A stretch of DNA of 64,000 bases from Opitutaceae bacterium (GTDB taxonomy: Bacteria > Verrucomicrobiota > Verrucomicrobiia > Opitutales > Opitutaceae), in NCBI GenBank assembly GCA_041395105.1, contig JAWLBB010000012.1:30928-94927 (forward strand). Direction: 5' to 3'. A program made the position numbers and the translations under genes. This document shows, piece by piece, positions 43,011 to 51,506 of the stretch (its first letter is position 1; every line of letters starts with the position of its first letter). The notes below the pieces were generated by a model. The model was not told the origin of the DNA. It searched no databases and saw only the letters and a list, made by a program, of their open reading frames with translations.

Positions 43011-43229
43011 CTACAGGGAACGCCACCAGGCGCGGGAAGCTCGAATCGCCCTCCAAAAACACCAGCCCCCCGCGACCAGGTTGGCCAGCATGACGAGCAT
43101 TCCCAGATCCGAAGCCTGATCGCCCCGACTCGGATAGAAAACCGCGTGATGCAAAATCAGCGACAGGTAGCCGAAGACCGTATAAACGGCGAACATGCCC
43201 GGGAACGATAATTGTGTTTCCGCCTTCAT
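43011..43229 (-). CDS. Small two-helix membrane protein
   Basis: A 72-aa protein with two hydrophobic segments (MFAVYTVFGYLSLILHHAVF and LGMLVMLANLVAGGWCFW) and a basic end (RAIRASRAWWRSL). AGGGAG-like ribosome-binding sequence (AGGGAGACTCCC on the minus strand) stands before the ATG at 43229, which supports that it is real. No family recognised. Confidence 0.6.
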   Translation of the reverse strand: MKAETQLSFPGMFAVYTVFGYLSLILHHAVFYPSRGDQASDLGMLVMLANLVAGGWCFWRAIRASRAWWRSL

Positions 43230-43336
43230 GGGAGTCTCCCTGTCTCTACTATCGGAATTCGCCGGCAGAATGCAAGCGACCCCTTCCCGATGAAATCCCG
43301 TTGATCTGGAAAACCCCCCGCCCTACTCTGGCCCCG

Positions 43337-43666
43337 ATGAGTCAATTCCCATCCGGACTTTGGGCATCACAGCTTCTTCCGCCCGAACAGGTCCTTCACT
43401 GGCAATTCGGCCCCCTCACCGTCTGGATGGACTACCGCAATGAAGAACTGCGCGTGGCCACCTCGTACCAGGAACGCGGAAACGGGGACTGTTTCGCCCG
43501 ACTCGAAGAGAATTCCCCCGAGTCCGGTGGCGTCGCCGAGCGGTTCGATCAGGAGGGAATCGAAATTCCCTTCCCCCACCGCACGCTTTACACCGGCGAC
43601 GTCACCGCCCCTTTCCCCATCCGCATCGTCGAAAACCCCGCGGAATCCAAACCCGGACAGGCCTGA
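43337..43666 (+). CDS. Small protein with DUF432-like start and MscS-like tail
   Basis: A 109-aa protein. Residues about 18-65 (VLHWQFGPLTVWMDYRNEE) resemble the DUF432 type; the end RFDQEGIEIPFPHRTLY is the conserved C-terminal motif of MscS channels, seen in nearly the same words in the MscS gene at 44697 (RFDKEGISIPFPQRDVH). No transmembrane helix or channel domain lies between. It may be a natural short protein or a deletion product fusing two ends of a longer MscS gene. Start chosen at the ATG 43337; the upstream frame (to 43214) lies in the promoter of the small membrane gene. Confidence 0.55.
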   Translation: MSQFPSGLWASQLLPPEQVLHWQFGPLTVWMDYRNEELRVATSYQERGNGDCFARLEENSPESGGVAERFDQEGIEIPFPHRTLYTGDVTAPFPIRIVENPAESKPGQA

Positions 43667-43739
43667 ACCTCAAACGGCGTTTTTTGTGGCACAAATCCTC
43701 CGAAGAGCGGACTCACTCCCAGAAGGCAGCCTCGAAGTG

Positions 43740-44630
43740 ATGAAACTCTCCCGCAACCTGATCCTGACATTCCTCGCCCTCGCCGGCTTGATCGCGGCCA
43801 AACCCCTATGCGCCCAATCCGGGGAGCCCGATCCCATTTCCGGCGAGAGCCTGGCCGAACGGAACCTGAAGGAACTCGTCCGGAAGGAACGCGCCATCTG
43901 GGCATCCCTCGAAGAAGCCACCAATGAGGAGGATATCGAAACCGCCAAGCCCAAATTCCAGGAGGTGCTGACCGGCTACGACGGCCTCGTCCGCGACAAC
44001 CCCGAATTCGTGCCCGCTTTCGTGGCCTACGGATTGCTGCTGGCCAGGATCGATGAGATCAAGGCGTCCCGGGCCATCTTCATGCGGGCCAACCAGCTCG
44101 ACCCCAACATCGCCGTGGTCAAGAACCAGCTCGGCAATTTCCTGGTGGAAGATGCCCTCTACAAGGAAGCCCTGCCCTACTATCTCGCCGCGATCGAACT
44201 CGAACCCAGGGAACCCCTCTACCATTACCAGCTGGGGACTCTGCTGACCGAGTTCATGCCCTACTTCATCCGGGACCGGCTCTACGACCGCAGGACGATC
44301 GAGACCGAGATGCAGGAAGCGTTCAGGCAGGCGGCCGCCCTCGACCCGGACAACTGGGCCTATGGTTACCGTTATGCCGAGAGTTTCTATGATCTGGAAG
44401 ACCCGGATTGGGACAAGGCCATGACCGAATGGTCCCAATTGGAGCGGCGGGCCCGACCGGGAATCGAGCGCCAGACCATTCAACTCCATCAGGCCAATAT
44501 CATGATCCGGCAGGGGCGCACCCTGGCCGCCCGTGACATCCTCGAGAAAATCGACGAACCGGTTCTCGCTTCCAACCGGCAGACCCTGGAGGACGAACTC
44601 GAAGGTCGGGTCAATCCGGACGGCGGGTGA
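43740..44630 (+). CDS. Secreted TPR protein
   Basis: A 296-aa protein with a signal peptide (MKLSRNLILTFLALAGLIAAKPLCAQ) and TPR repeats (about 70-190: NPEFVPAFVAYGLLLARIDEI, LDPNIAVVKNQLGNFLVEDAL, LEPREPLYHYQLGTLL). The later half (ETEMQEAFRQAAALDPDNWAYGYRYAESFYD) also reads as helical repeats. TPR proteins hold partners together in the periplasm. It is convergent with the MscS gene at 44697. Confidence 0.82.
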   Translation: MKLSRNLILTFLALAGLIAAKPLCAQSGEPDPISGESLAERNLKELVRKERAIWASLEEATNEEDIETAKPKFQEVLTGYDGLVRDNPEFVPAFVAYGLLLARIDEIKASRAIFMRANQLDPNIAVVKNQLGNFLVEDALYKEALPYYLAAIELEPREPLYHYQLGTLLTEFMPYFIRDRLYDRRTIETEMQEAFRQAAALDPDNWAYGYRYAESFYDLEDPDWDKAMTEWSQLERRARPGIERQTIQLHQANIMIRQGRTLAARDILEKIDEPVLASNRQTLEDELEGRVNPDGG

Positions 44631-44637
44631 ACCCCGC

Positions 44638-44670
44638 AAAAAAAAGCGGGAGGCCCGAAAGCCTCCCGCT
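44638..44670 (-). terminator. Rho-independent terminator of the MscS gene
   Basis: Stem 44645-44654 with 44661-44670 (AGCGGGAGGC / GCCTCCCGCT), loop CCGAAA, followed on the minus strand by eight Ts. It lies 27 bp past the stop codon at 44697 and just past the stop of the convergent TPR gene, so it could also limit read-through from the plus strand. Confidence 0.9.
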
Positions 44671-44696
44671 CGAGAGCAACCGAAACCCGGGAGACG

Positions 44697-45518
44697 TCAG
44701 CCGCCCGCTTTTTCCTGGAAAAGATGCACGTCGCGCTGCGGAAAGGGGATGCTGATCCCTTCCTTGTCGAAGCGCTGCTTGACCGCCTTCTGCATGTCGA
44801 AGAACAGTCCCCAGTAGTCGGCCTTGTTCACCCAGGGACGCACCGCAAAGTTGATCGAGCTGTCGCCCAGCTCTGAAACCACCACCATGGGCGCCGGTTC
44901 CGGAAGCACCCGCGGGTCCGCCTTGACCATCTCCATGAGGATGGACTGGACCTTGTCGAGGTCGTCGGAATAACTGACTCCGAAGGTCATGTCGCAACGA
45001 CGGGTGTCGTTGGCCGTGACATTGGTGATATTGCCGGACATGATGCCCGCGTTCGGAACAATGATCTTCTTGTTGTCCGGAGTCTTCATCTCGGTCACGA
45101 GAATGCCGATCTCCTCGACAATCCCGGCGGCACCGCCCGCATCGATGAAATCACCGATCTTGAACGGCCGAAAAATGATGATGAGCACGCCTGCCGCGAA
45201 ATTCGAGAGCGACCCCTGGAGGGCGAGACCGACGGCCAGGCCGGCGGCACCGATGATCGCCACCAGCGAGGTGGTCTGGATGCCCAGCTTGCCGATCGCC
45301 GCCAACACGACAAAGACGAGCAGGAGCGCGTACATCAGGCTGGACACAAACGAAGTCAGGGCCGGGTCGACCTCCTTCTTCTCCATCAGTCGCCTGACCG
45401 TCCGGGTCAGGAACTTCGCAATCCAGCGACCAATGACGAAGATGACAATGGCGGCCAGCAGGCGCAGACCCCATTCAATTCCCAGCTGTGTGAATTTCTC
45501 GATTTGTTCTTGGCTCAT
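44697..45518 (-). CDS. mscS: Mechanosensitive channel, MscS type (short form)
   Basis: A 273-aa protein, close to the E. coli MscS length. Three TM helices (about 17-33, 60-83 and the pore helix about 88-108, LVAIIGAAGLAVGLALQGSLSNF) are followed by the beta domain (IFRPFKIGDFIDAGGAAGIV) and the tail RFDKEGISIPFPQRDVHLF. It releases solutes on hypo-osmotic shock. A strong terminator follows. Confidence 0.92.
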   Translation of the reverse strand: MSQEQIEKFTQLGIEWGLRLLAAIVIFVIGRWIAKFLTRTVRRLMEKKEVDPALTSFVSSLMYALLLVFVVLAAIGKLGIQTTSLVAIIGAAGLAVGLALQGSLSNFAAGVLIIIFRPFKIGDFIDAGGAAGIVEEIGILVTEMKTPDNKKIIVPNAGIMSGNITNVTANDTRRCDMTFGVSYSDDLDKVQSILMEMVKADPRVLPEPAPMVVVSELGDSSINFAVRPWVNKADYWGLFFDMQKAVKQRFDKEGISIPFPQRDVHLFQEKAGG

Positions 45519-45585
45519 AGATGGTAAAGGTTCGCGGCGACGCTAAACACAGAATTCCGCGAGGGAAACCTCGAATCGAAAAAAA

Positions 45586-46215
45586 TCACCCGACAGATGG
45601 CCGCACCGCGGCCGAACCCAGCTCGTAGATCGCGTATCCGGAAAACAGATTGGGCAGGAAGCGGCAAGGGGTCTTCCAATCACCCCGCAGGTAGACCCTG
45701 CGGTCCATCCCCACACCCGATTCTTCACAGAAATGCTCGAATTCGACCACCGAAACCGGATTGCTCGGGCGGCTGCCCGCCCATTCGCTCGGGTAGACGT
45801 CGTTGACCAGCCTCCGGCCATGCAAGGCCAGGCTGACCCGGTTCTTCCAATAGCCGTGATTGACAAAGCCGACCGTCAACTTCCGTCCCACCCGGAGGGC
45901 CTCCCCGATGACCCGTGCGGGGTGCGACAGCTCCTGCACGGTGCGTGAACAGAGGACATGATCGAAAAACCCGTCCGGAAACCGCTTCAGTAATACCTCC
46001 AGATCGCCCTGATAGGCTGACAGTCCGCGCCGGATACAGGCCGTCACCTTGGTGAAATCGGTATCAACGCCCACCGCACGCACCGCTTTGCTCTGGACGA
46101 GGAATTCCAGCAGAACCCCGCGTCCGCACCCCAGGTCGAGCACCCGCGAACCCGGTTCGATCCAGTCCGCGATGATCTGCATATCAACCGTGCGTTTGGG
46201 AGGAAGCTTCGACAT
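45586..46215 (-). CDS. metW: MetW, methionine biosynthesis protein
   Basis: A 209-aa methyltransferase-fold protein starting MSKLPPKRTVDMQIIADWI. SAM-binding motif VLDLGCGRGVLLEFL and the MetW text LKRFPDGFFDHVLCSRTVQELSHPARVI are present. In this arrangement MetW supports the acyltransferase MetX in making O-acyl-homoserine. It starts 6 bp after metX, with a TTG also possible 6 nt upstream of the chosen ATG. Confidence 0.93.
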   Translation of the reverse strand: MSKLPPKRTVDMQIIADWIEPGSRVLDLGCGRGVLLEFLVQSKAVRAVGVDTDFTKVTACIRRGLSAYQGDLEVLLKRFPDGFFDHVLCSRTVQELSHPARVIGEALRVGRKLTVGFVNHGYWKNRVSLALHGRRLVNDVYPSEWAGSRPSNPVSVVEFEHFCEESGVGMDRRVYLRGDWKTPCRFLPNLFSGYAIYELGSAAVRPSVG

Positions 46216-46221
46216 GATCAA

Positions 46222-47367
46222 TCAATTCTCGTCGAGAAACGCGCGGACGAGTTCGTAGAGGTTTGGCGATTCCACCAGGAAGGAATCATGGCCCAGGTCC
46301 ATCTCGACTTCGGCATAACTGGCACTCTTGCCCGCCCGCAGCATGGCCAGGACGATTTCCCGGTTCTGCTCGGGTGGGAACAGCCAGTCGGAAGTGAAAC
46401 CCACGACCAGAACGCGCGAATCGAGCTTCGCAAAGGCCGCTTCCAGCGATCCGTATTGACCCGCCAGGTCAAAATAATCGAGCGCCCCGGTGAAGTAGAG
46501 GTAGGTGTTGGCGTCGAACCGGTCGATGAAGGCGCGCCCCTGATGGGTCAGGTAACTCTCCACTTCGAAGTCGGCCGAAAATGGCGATCCCGAGCGGGGG
46601 GTTTTCAATCTCCTCCGCCCGAATTTCTGGTCCATCCCCTTGTCCGAAAGATAGGTGATGTGCGCCATCATCCGGGCGATGGCCAGACCGACCCGCGGAC
46701 CGGCTTCCGGCTCGTAGTTGCCGTTGAGCCAACTCGGATCCTCCATGATGGCCTGGCGACCGACCACGTTGAAGGCGATGGACTGGGTCCCCTGGCAGGA
46801 GGTTGTCGCCATGGGCAGGAGCCGGCGGACGAAGCCCGGGTATTCAATTCCCCATTGCAGGACCTGCATGCCGCCCATCGACCCGCCGACGACCGCATCC
46901 AGTCCTTTCAGGCCAAGATGATCGATCAGGCGCTTCTGGGTCCTGACCATGTCCCGGATGGAGACCCTGGGGAAATCAAGATTGTAGGGACGTCCGGTCA
47001 GGGGATTGATCGAGGTCGGACCGGTCGATCCCTTGCACCCACCGATGGAATTCGAACAGATGACAAAAAAACGATGGGTGTCGATCGCCTTGCCCGGGCC
47101 GATCATGTTGTTCCACCAGCCGGTCTTCCGGTCCCTCAGCGAGTGGATTCCGGCACAGTGATGATCACCGCTGAGGGCATGGCAGATGAGGATTCCGTTG
47201 GTCCGCTCCGCATTCAGATGCCCGTAGGTCTCGTAGCGCAAGGTGAAGCCGGGGATCGACTGACCGGTCTCAAAGGTGAAGGGATCCGGGCAGACGAAGT
47301 CCTCGGGATGGACCAGGCCGATCTCGCCCTCCGTATCCCCGTGCAGCGCTGATTCCGTGTCATTCAT
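46222..47367 (-). CDS. metX: Homoserine O-acetyltransferase
   Basis: A 381-aa alpha/beta hydrolase-fold enzyme from the ATG at 47367. Catalytic parts: Ser in GGSMGGMQ, Asp in TSDWLFPPEQ and His in LGHDSFLVE; the oxyanion-type loop ICHALSGDHHCAG and CSNSIGGCKGSTGP are also conserved. It transfers acetyl (or succinyl) to homoserine in methionine synthesis. It runs directly into metW. No SAM or other riboswitch was recognised in the 90-bp upstream gap. Confidence 0.93.
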   Translation of the reverse strand: MNDTESALHGDTEGEIGLVHPEDFVCPDPFTFETGQSIPGFTLRYETYGHLNAERTNGILICHALSGDHHCAGIHSLRDRKTGWWNNMIGPGKAIDTHRFFVICSNSIGGCKGSTGPTSINPLTGRPYNLDFPRVSIRDMVRTQKRLIDHLGLKGLDAVVGGSMGGMQVLQWGIEYPGFVRRLLPMATTSCQGTQSIAFNVVGRQAIMEDPSWLNGNYEPEAGPRVGLAIARMMAHITYLSDKGMDQKFGRRRLKTPRSGSPFSADFEVESYLTHQGRAFIDRFDANTYLYFTGALDYFDLAGQYGSLEAAFAKLDSRVLVVGFTSDWLFPPEQNREIVLAMLRAGKSASYAEVEMDLGHDSFLVESPNLYELVRAFLDEN

Positions 47368-47457
47368 GGTCGCCGCATGGATGCAACCCGCCTCCGGCGC
47401 CGGTGGCAAAGCCGAAAAGCGTGCGGTCTGTCATAAGGGCACTCCGCCCACTCCGGC

Positions 47458-48192
47458 TCACTCCGCCTCTTCGATGTCGGCGTTCGAAAAGACCGCCTGC
47501 ACATCGTCGACGTCATCAAGGACCTCGATCAATCGCTGAACCTGGGCGGCTGTGGCAGCGTCCGTGACCGGAACCGTGTTCTGTGGCAGATAGGCAAGTT
47601 CGGAGGAATCCGGCTCGATTTCCTTCCTCGCCAGGGCCTCCGCCACCGCCTCGTAGGCCTCGATCGGGGTGATGATCTCGAAATACTCGGGGTGGGAACG
47701 GAAGTCGTCCGCCCCGGCCTCGATAGCGATCTCCATCAATTCGTCCTCCGACCCCTTTTCCCGGCTGACCAGGATATGACCACATCGGTTGAACATGAAG
47801 GAGACGGCATTCGGTCCGGCCAGATTGCCGCCGTTCTTCCCGAAGAGGGAGCGGATTTCCGAAGCACTTCGATTCTTGTTGTCCGTGGTCACCTCGACGA
47901 TCAGCGCAACCCCTCCCGGCGCGTACCCTTCGTAGATGACCTGATCATAGGTTACCCCGGGCAGTTCGCCCGTGCCCTTCTTGATCGCCCGGTCGATGTT
48001 TTCCGCCGGCATGTTCGCCGCCTTGGCCTTGAGCAGGACGGTCCGCAGCTTCGGATTCATCGACATGTCGCCGCCGCCGTCCTTGGCCGCCATGGAAATC
48101 TCCTTCGCCAGGCGGCTGAAAACCTTACCGCGCTTGGCGTCGGCCGCACCCTTCTTGCGCTTGATCGTCGACCATTTACTGTGACCAGACAT
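47458..48192 (-). CDS. yebC: YebC/PmpR family transcriptional regulator-like protein
   Basis: A 244-aa protein starting MSGHSKWSTIKRKKGAADAKRGKVFSRL, the universal YebC N-terminus, with NMPAENIDRAIKKGTG, YEGYAPGGVALIVEV, and TDNKNRSASEIRS. YebC-like proteins are DNA-binding regulators or translation factors that rescue ribosomes on poly-proline tracts. It is 41 bp downstream of yidC. The frame upstream to 48729 overlaps yidC and is not used. Confidence 0.95.
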   Translation of the reverse strand: MSGHSKWSTIKRKKGAADAKRGKVFSRLAKEISMAAKDGGGDMSMNPKLRTVLLKAKAANMPAENIDRAIKKGTGELPGVTYDQVIYEGYAPGGVALIVEVTTDNKNRSASEIRSLFGKNGGNLAGPNAVSFMFNRCGHILVSREKGSEDELMEIAIEAGADDFRSHPEYFEIITPIEAYEAVAEALARKEIEPDSSELAYLPQNTVPVTDAATAAQVQRLIEVLDDVDDVQAVFSNADIEEAE

Positions 48193-48233
48193 AACGTTTC
48201 CGTGATTGAGAGACTTCCAGAAGAGCGCGGGAT

Positions 48234-50093
48234 TCAACCCTTCTTCTTCTTGCGCTTGGGCTGGGAGGGCAGTCCGCGATTCAACTTTTTCTCCTGCTGA
48301 GGACCTTTCGCCGCCGCAATCTGCTTCGCCTTCTTCGGATCCGTGATCGGCGTGATCATGCCCGGGTCCGGTCGTCGGTTGGTCAGGAACTGCTGACCGA
48401 TGGTGAAGAGGTTCTGCACCGTCCAGTAAAGGACCAGCCCGGACGAGAAATTGTAGCAGAAGATGAGGAAGATGAACGGCATGAACTTGAACATCTTCGC
48501 CTGCGCGTTGTCGACCGTCGGGGTCGGCATCATCTTCATCTGGTAGTACATGGTCACCCCCATGAACAGGGGCAGCAGATTGAAGGGGAACCCGAAGACA
48601 TGCGCCAGGGTGTCCGGAGCCGAGAGATCCCCGATCCAGAGAAACTCGGCAAAACGCAGCTCGGACGCACTCTGCAGCATCCGGAAAAGGCCGAAGAAGA
48701 TCGGGATCTGCACGAAAATCGGCAGGCAACCGCCCAGCGGGTTGATCTTGTTCGCCTTGAACAGAGCCAGGGTTTCCTGCTGCTGCTTCTGCGGATTGTC
48801 CTTGTACTTCTCCCGGATTTCCTTGAGCGGCTCCTGGATCTTGGCCATCCGCTTGGAGGAGCGGGCCGCCTGCGCGGTCAACGGCCAGAGGATCGTCTTG
48901 ATCAGCAGCGTGGTCAGGATGATGGCCACCCCGTAGTTGGGCAGGAATCCGTGGATCCAGCTCATCAGCTGGAGCAGCAGCTTCGAGAAGAAGCCGAAGA
49001 ACCCGAACTGCATGACCAGGTCCTGCCGTTCCTCAAAGGACTCGAGCCGGGAGAATTCCTTCGGGCCGACGTAGAAATCGAAACCCAGTTGCTTCTCCCC
49101 CGACGCCGCCAGCAGGATCGGATCCGTCTCCAGACTGCCGGTGATCCCGATCCGGGCCTTTTCCTCCCCCGGCATGACCGGAAACTCAACCCGGCGGGTA
49201 AGAATCCCCGTACCGGGCTCGTCCGGGGTCAGAACACTGGTAAAGAACTGGTTCTTGACCGACGCCCAGACCGTGGTGCCGTCCCGCCGGATGACCGGAA
49301 CCGGCTCCGACGAACCCATCCCGAACATGCTCAGGAAGCCGCCCCCGCCGAATTTGTTCCTCCCGATGAAGGTGGCCTTGTCTCCATTATAGAAGCCGAC
49401 GTTGAGATACATTCCCGAATCCTTGGCGCTGATCGGCGCCGCCGTGCCCAGATTCAACGCCAGCCGCGGCGTGGCCAGCGCTTCGTCCACCAGATTGCGC
49501 AGGGTCATCTCGTGCCGGATCACGTAGGGATCGCCACCGCCCCCGTTGGCCACCCGATAAGTCCGGGTGATCTCCATCCGGCCATCGATCACCGTGCGGA
49601 AGACGACATGGTGAGCGCCCTGCTCCACCATTTCATAAAGGACAGAGGCGTCCGCCCCCGGGAAATCGACCAGGCTGAGCGCCGGCAGAAACCGCAACTC
49701 ATTGAACACGTAGGGGTCTTCGCCGTTCTTGACGGCCGCAAACTTCAGCAGGCGAATATCACGGATCGCACCGCCCTTTCCGGTCAGATCCACCGAAATG
49801 AACTCGTTGCGCAGCGTGACAACTGAATCGTCCGCACCCTCTCCCTGGGCCTCGGCATAGAGCGGTTGACCCGAGGTGACCACCGGTGCCGCCTGCGGAA
49901 CAATCGGGGCGGCGCCCTCGACGGCTCCCGGCGTTTCACCCGCCGCCCGGGCTGCCGGATCGATCTCGCCTGGGGCGGAAATCACCTCACGCGAAGGAGG
50001 CGGGTGCCGGGCCGCGTTCCGGCTGCTCCAGTAGAATGCGCCGAAGGCGGCGATGAGGAGCACGACCCCGATAACCGTATTTTTCTTATCCAT
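48234..50093 (-). CDS. yidC: Membrane protein insertase YidC
   Basis: A 619-aa inner-membrane protein. TM1 at about 5-25 (VIGVVLLIAAFGAFYW), a large periplasmic beta-sandwich domain (about 80-370), then the conserved core from about 375: LLQLMSWIHGFLPNYGVAIILTTLLIKTI (hydrophilic-groove helix), helical hairpin (AARSSKRMAKIQEPLKEIREKY), PIFVQIPIFFGLFRML and TVQNLFTIGQQFL. It inserts proteins with or without SecYEG. The C-terminus is very basic (RKKKK). It is the fourth gene of the rpmH-rnpA-yidD-yidC set. Confidence 0.96.
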   Translation of the reverse strand: MDKKNTVIGVVLLIAAFGAFYWSSRNAARHPPPSREVISAPGEIDPAARAAGETPGAVEGAAPIVPQAAPVVTSGQPLYAEAQGEGADDSVVTLRNEFISVDLTGKGGAIRDIRLLKFAAVKNGEDPYVFNELRFLPALSLVDFPGADASVLYEMVEQGAHHVVFRTVIDGRMEITRTYRVANGGGGDPYVIRHEMTLRNLVDEALATPRLALNLGTAAPISAKDSGMYLNVGFYNGDKATFIGRNKFGGGGFLSMFGMGSSEPVPVIRRDGTTVWASVKNQFFTSVLTPDEPGTGILTRRVEFPVMPGEEKARIGITGSLETDPILLAASGEKQLGFDFYVGPKEFSRLESFEERQDLVMQFGFFGFFSKLLLQLMSWIHGFLPNYGVAIILTTLLIKTILWPLTAQAARSSKRMAKIQEPLKEIREKYKDNPQKQQQETLALFKANKINPLGGCLPIFVQIPIFFGLFRMLQSASELRFAEFLWIGDLSAPDTLAHVFGFPFNLLPLFMGVTMYYQMKMMPTPTVDNAQAKMFKFMPFIFLIFCYNFSSGLVLYWTVQNLFTIGQQFLTNRRPDPGMITPITDPKKAKQIAAAKGPQQEKKLNRGLPSQPKRKKKKG

Positions 50094-50318
50094 TCAGAAA
50101 TCCAAAGATTGACCGCGCCTGCCCGGGCCGGTCCTTCGGGACCAAAACATCATGGAAACCACCCGATTTGGAAGCTTCCCCTGATCGGCGTCATGAACAG
50201 CGCCGGCAAACGCGAAAAAGGGGATGATAAACAGGTTTCCCCGCCTCCGGGCAAGCACATTAGGGTGGTTTCATCAGGAAGTGCAGACCACCCGACAAAA
50301 ACACCTCATCACGGAACT

Positions 50319-50603
50319 CTATCCCCCTGGTTTCCGTGGCGGCACCGGATCCTCACCGCCCGGATGCCAGGGGTGACAGCGCAGGATGCGCTTCAGACTC
50401 AGCCAGCCGCCCCTGATCAGGCCGTGCTCCTTGAGGCATCCCCGGGCGTATTCCGAACACGAGGGATGGAAACGACAGCCCGACTGGGGACCGAAAAAGG
50501 CGACCAGCATGGGCGAAACCACCAGCTGGTAAGCCCGGATCAGCCGATCGCCCACCCAGGCCGGCAACCGGGTCCATCGGAGTCTATTCGCCGGTTCCGC
50601 CAT
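50319..50603 (-). CDS. yidD: Membrane protein insertion efficiency factor YidD
   Basis: A 94-aa protein with the YidD signature: LIRAYQLVVSPMLVAFFGPQSGCRFHPSCSEYA (three conserved Cys/Pro points) and GGWLSLKRILRCHPWHPGG. It has an amphipathic helix at the N-terminus. It starts inside the rnpA gene (20-nt overlap) and precedes yidC by 225 bp. Confidence 0.95.
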   Translation of the reverse strand: MAEPANRLRWTRLPAWVGDRLIRAYQLVVSPMLVAFFGPQSGCRFHPSCSEYARGCLKEHGLIRGGWLSLKRILRCHPWHPGGEDPVPPRKPGG

Positions 50604-50991
50604 CCTTGGGCCCGGCCCGTCCGATGCGGCTCTTCTCGACCGCCTTCAGGAAACGAAGCTCCAGATTCTCAAAGGTTACCTCCCTGGCCGAAGCCCGCAT
50701 GACCAGAACGATGTCCACATCCCGCCGAAGACGGTCCTGGTGCGTTCGGAAAATCTCCCGCATCCGCCTGCGCATCCGATTCCTGACCACCGCCGGCCCC
50801 ACCCGCCTCGAGGTGATGATGCCAAGCCGGGGTCCATTGACCGAGTCACCTTCGCCCGAACGGATGGCCGCCTGAAACAGAAAGACGCCGCATGGAATGC
50901 GACGTCCCCGTTCCCTGACGGCCTGAAAGTCCCGATTGCGCCGCAGATGCTGGTGCGGGCGAAAGCGCAAATCTGCCCGATCTTCGGGCAT
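50584..50991 (-). CDS. rnpA: Ribonuclease P protein component
   Basis: A 135-aa protein. RNR-like motif is seen as RRVGPAVVRNRMRRRMREIFR (the usual Arg-rich helix), with LGIITSRR and DIVLVMRA. It binds the RNase P RNA to process tRNA 5' ends. It lies between rpmH (8 bp gap) and yidD (overlap). Confidence 0.95.
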   Translation of the reverse strand: MPEDRADLRFRPHQHLRRNRDFQAVRERGRRIPCGVFLFQAAIRSGEGDSVNGPRLGIITSRRVGPAVVRNRMRRRMREIFRTHQDRLRRDVDIVLVMRASAREVTFENLELRFLKAVEKSRIGRAGPKDGGTGE

Positions 50992-50999
50992 AAACGGGC

Positions 51000-51137
51000 T
51001 CAGACCACGGTCAACCGCTTGCGGCCCTTGCGGCGACGATTGGCAATGACCTGGCGGCCACCACGAGTGGACATGCGGGCGCGGAACCCGATCTTGCGGG
51101 CGCGCTTTTTGTTATGGGGACGAAAGGTCGGTTGCAT
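51000..51137 (-). CDS. rpmH: Ribosomal protein L34
   Basis: A 45-aa protein from the ATG at 51137: MQPTFRPHNKKRARKIGFRA, then RMSTRGGRQVIANRRRKGRK, ending RLTVV. All key residues of bL34 are present; the usual SV ending is replaced by VV. It is too short to show in simple searches but is supported by the neighbouring rnpA, yidD and yidC. Confidence 0.95.
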   Translation of the reverse strand: MQPTFRPHNKKRARKIGFRARMSTRGGRQVIANRRRKGRKRLTVV

Positions 51138-51356
51138 GGCGAAATGGAAAAGAGGGAGAAAATGCCGGGCTCTTCTTCAGTTTGTCAACGGAAGAATTTC
51201 CCGTAGCGACGGGAAGTTCGACCACAGGGCCGGGGAATGAATGTAGCGCCGGACTCCGGCCCGTCACCCCACCGCCGGTCGTCGCCGGGAAAATACCCGA
51301 TGAAAAAGACTTGCGCGTTCCGCTTCCCAACCTACGTTCCTCCTTTCTCATTGGAT

Positions 51357-51434
51357 GTCCCCTTCGTCTAGCCCGGCCTAGGACACCACCCTTTCACGGT
51401 GAGAACAGGGGTTCGAATCCCCTAGGGGACGCCA
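51357..51434 (+). tRNA. tRNA-Glu (UUC)
   Basis: Cloverleaf elements by eye: acceptor GTCCCCT (51357-51363) pairs with AGGGGAC (51424-51430), discriminator G, CCA encoded in the DNA. D-arm region TCTAGCCCGGCCTAGGA, anticodon loop CTTTCAC with anticodon TTC at 51393-51395, T-arm GGGGTTCGAATCCCC. The first pair of the anticodon stem is a C-A mismatch. No tRNAscan run was possible. Confidence 0.9.
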
Positions 51435-51506
51435 TTGGGGATGGAAGAGGGCAGATGTCTGATGGCAGAAGGAACTGCGCCAGTGACAGAACCGCCCAGG
51501 GGATGA
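51416..51506 (+). repeat. 91-bp direct repeat, copy containing the 3' end of tRNA-Glu
   Basis: Identical to 51589-51679 over the whole length; offset 173 bp. The first 19 bp are the tRNA 3' end including CCA (51416-51434). The intervening 82 bp carry no gene. Confidence 0.85.

Noticed and set aside
47368..47457. SAM or other riboswitch upstream of metX
   Set aside because: Only 90 bp of sequence and no riboswitch core or paired helices recognised.
50100..51360. Replication origin near rpmH
   Set aside because: No DnaA-box cluster or AT-rich unwinding element seen by eye, and dnaA is not in the window.
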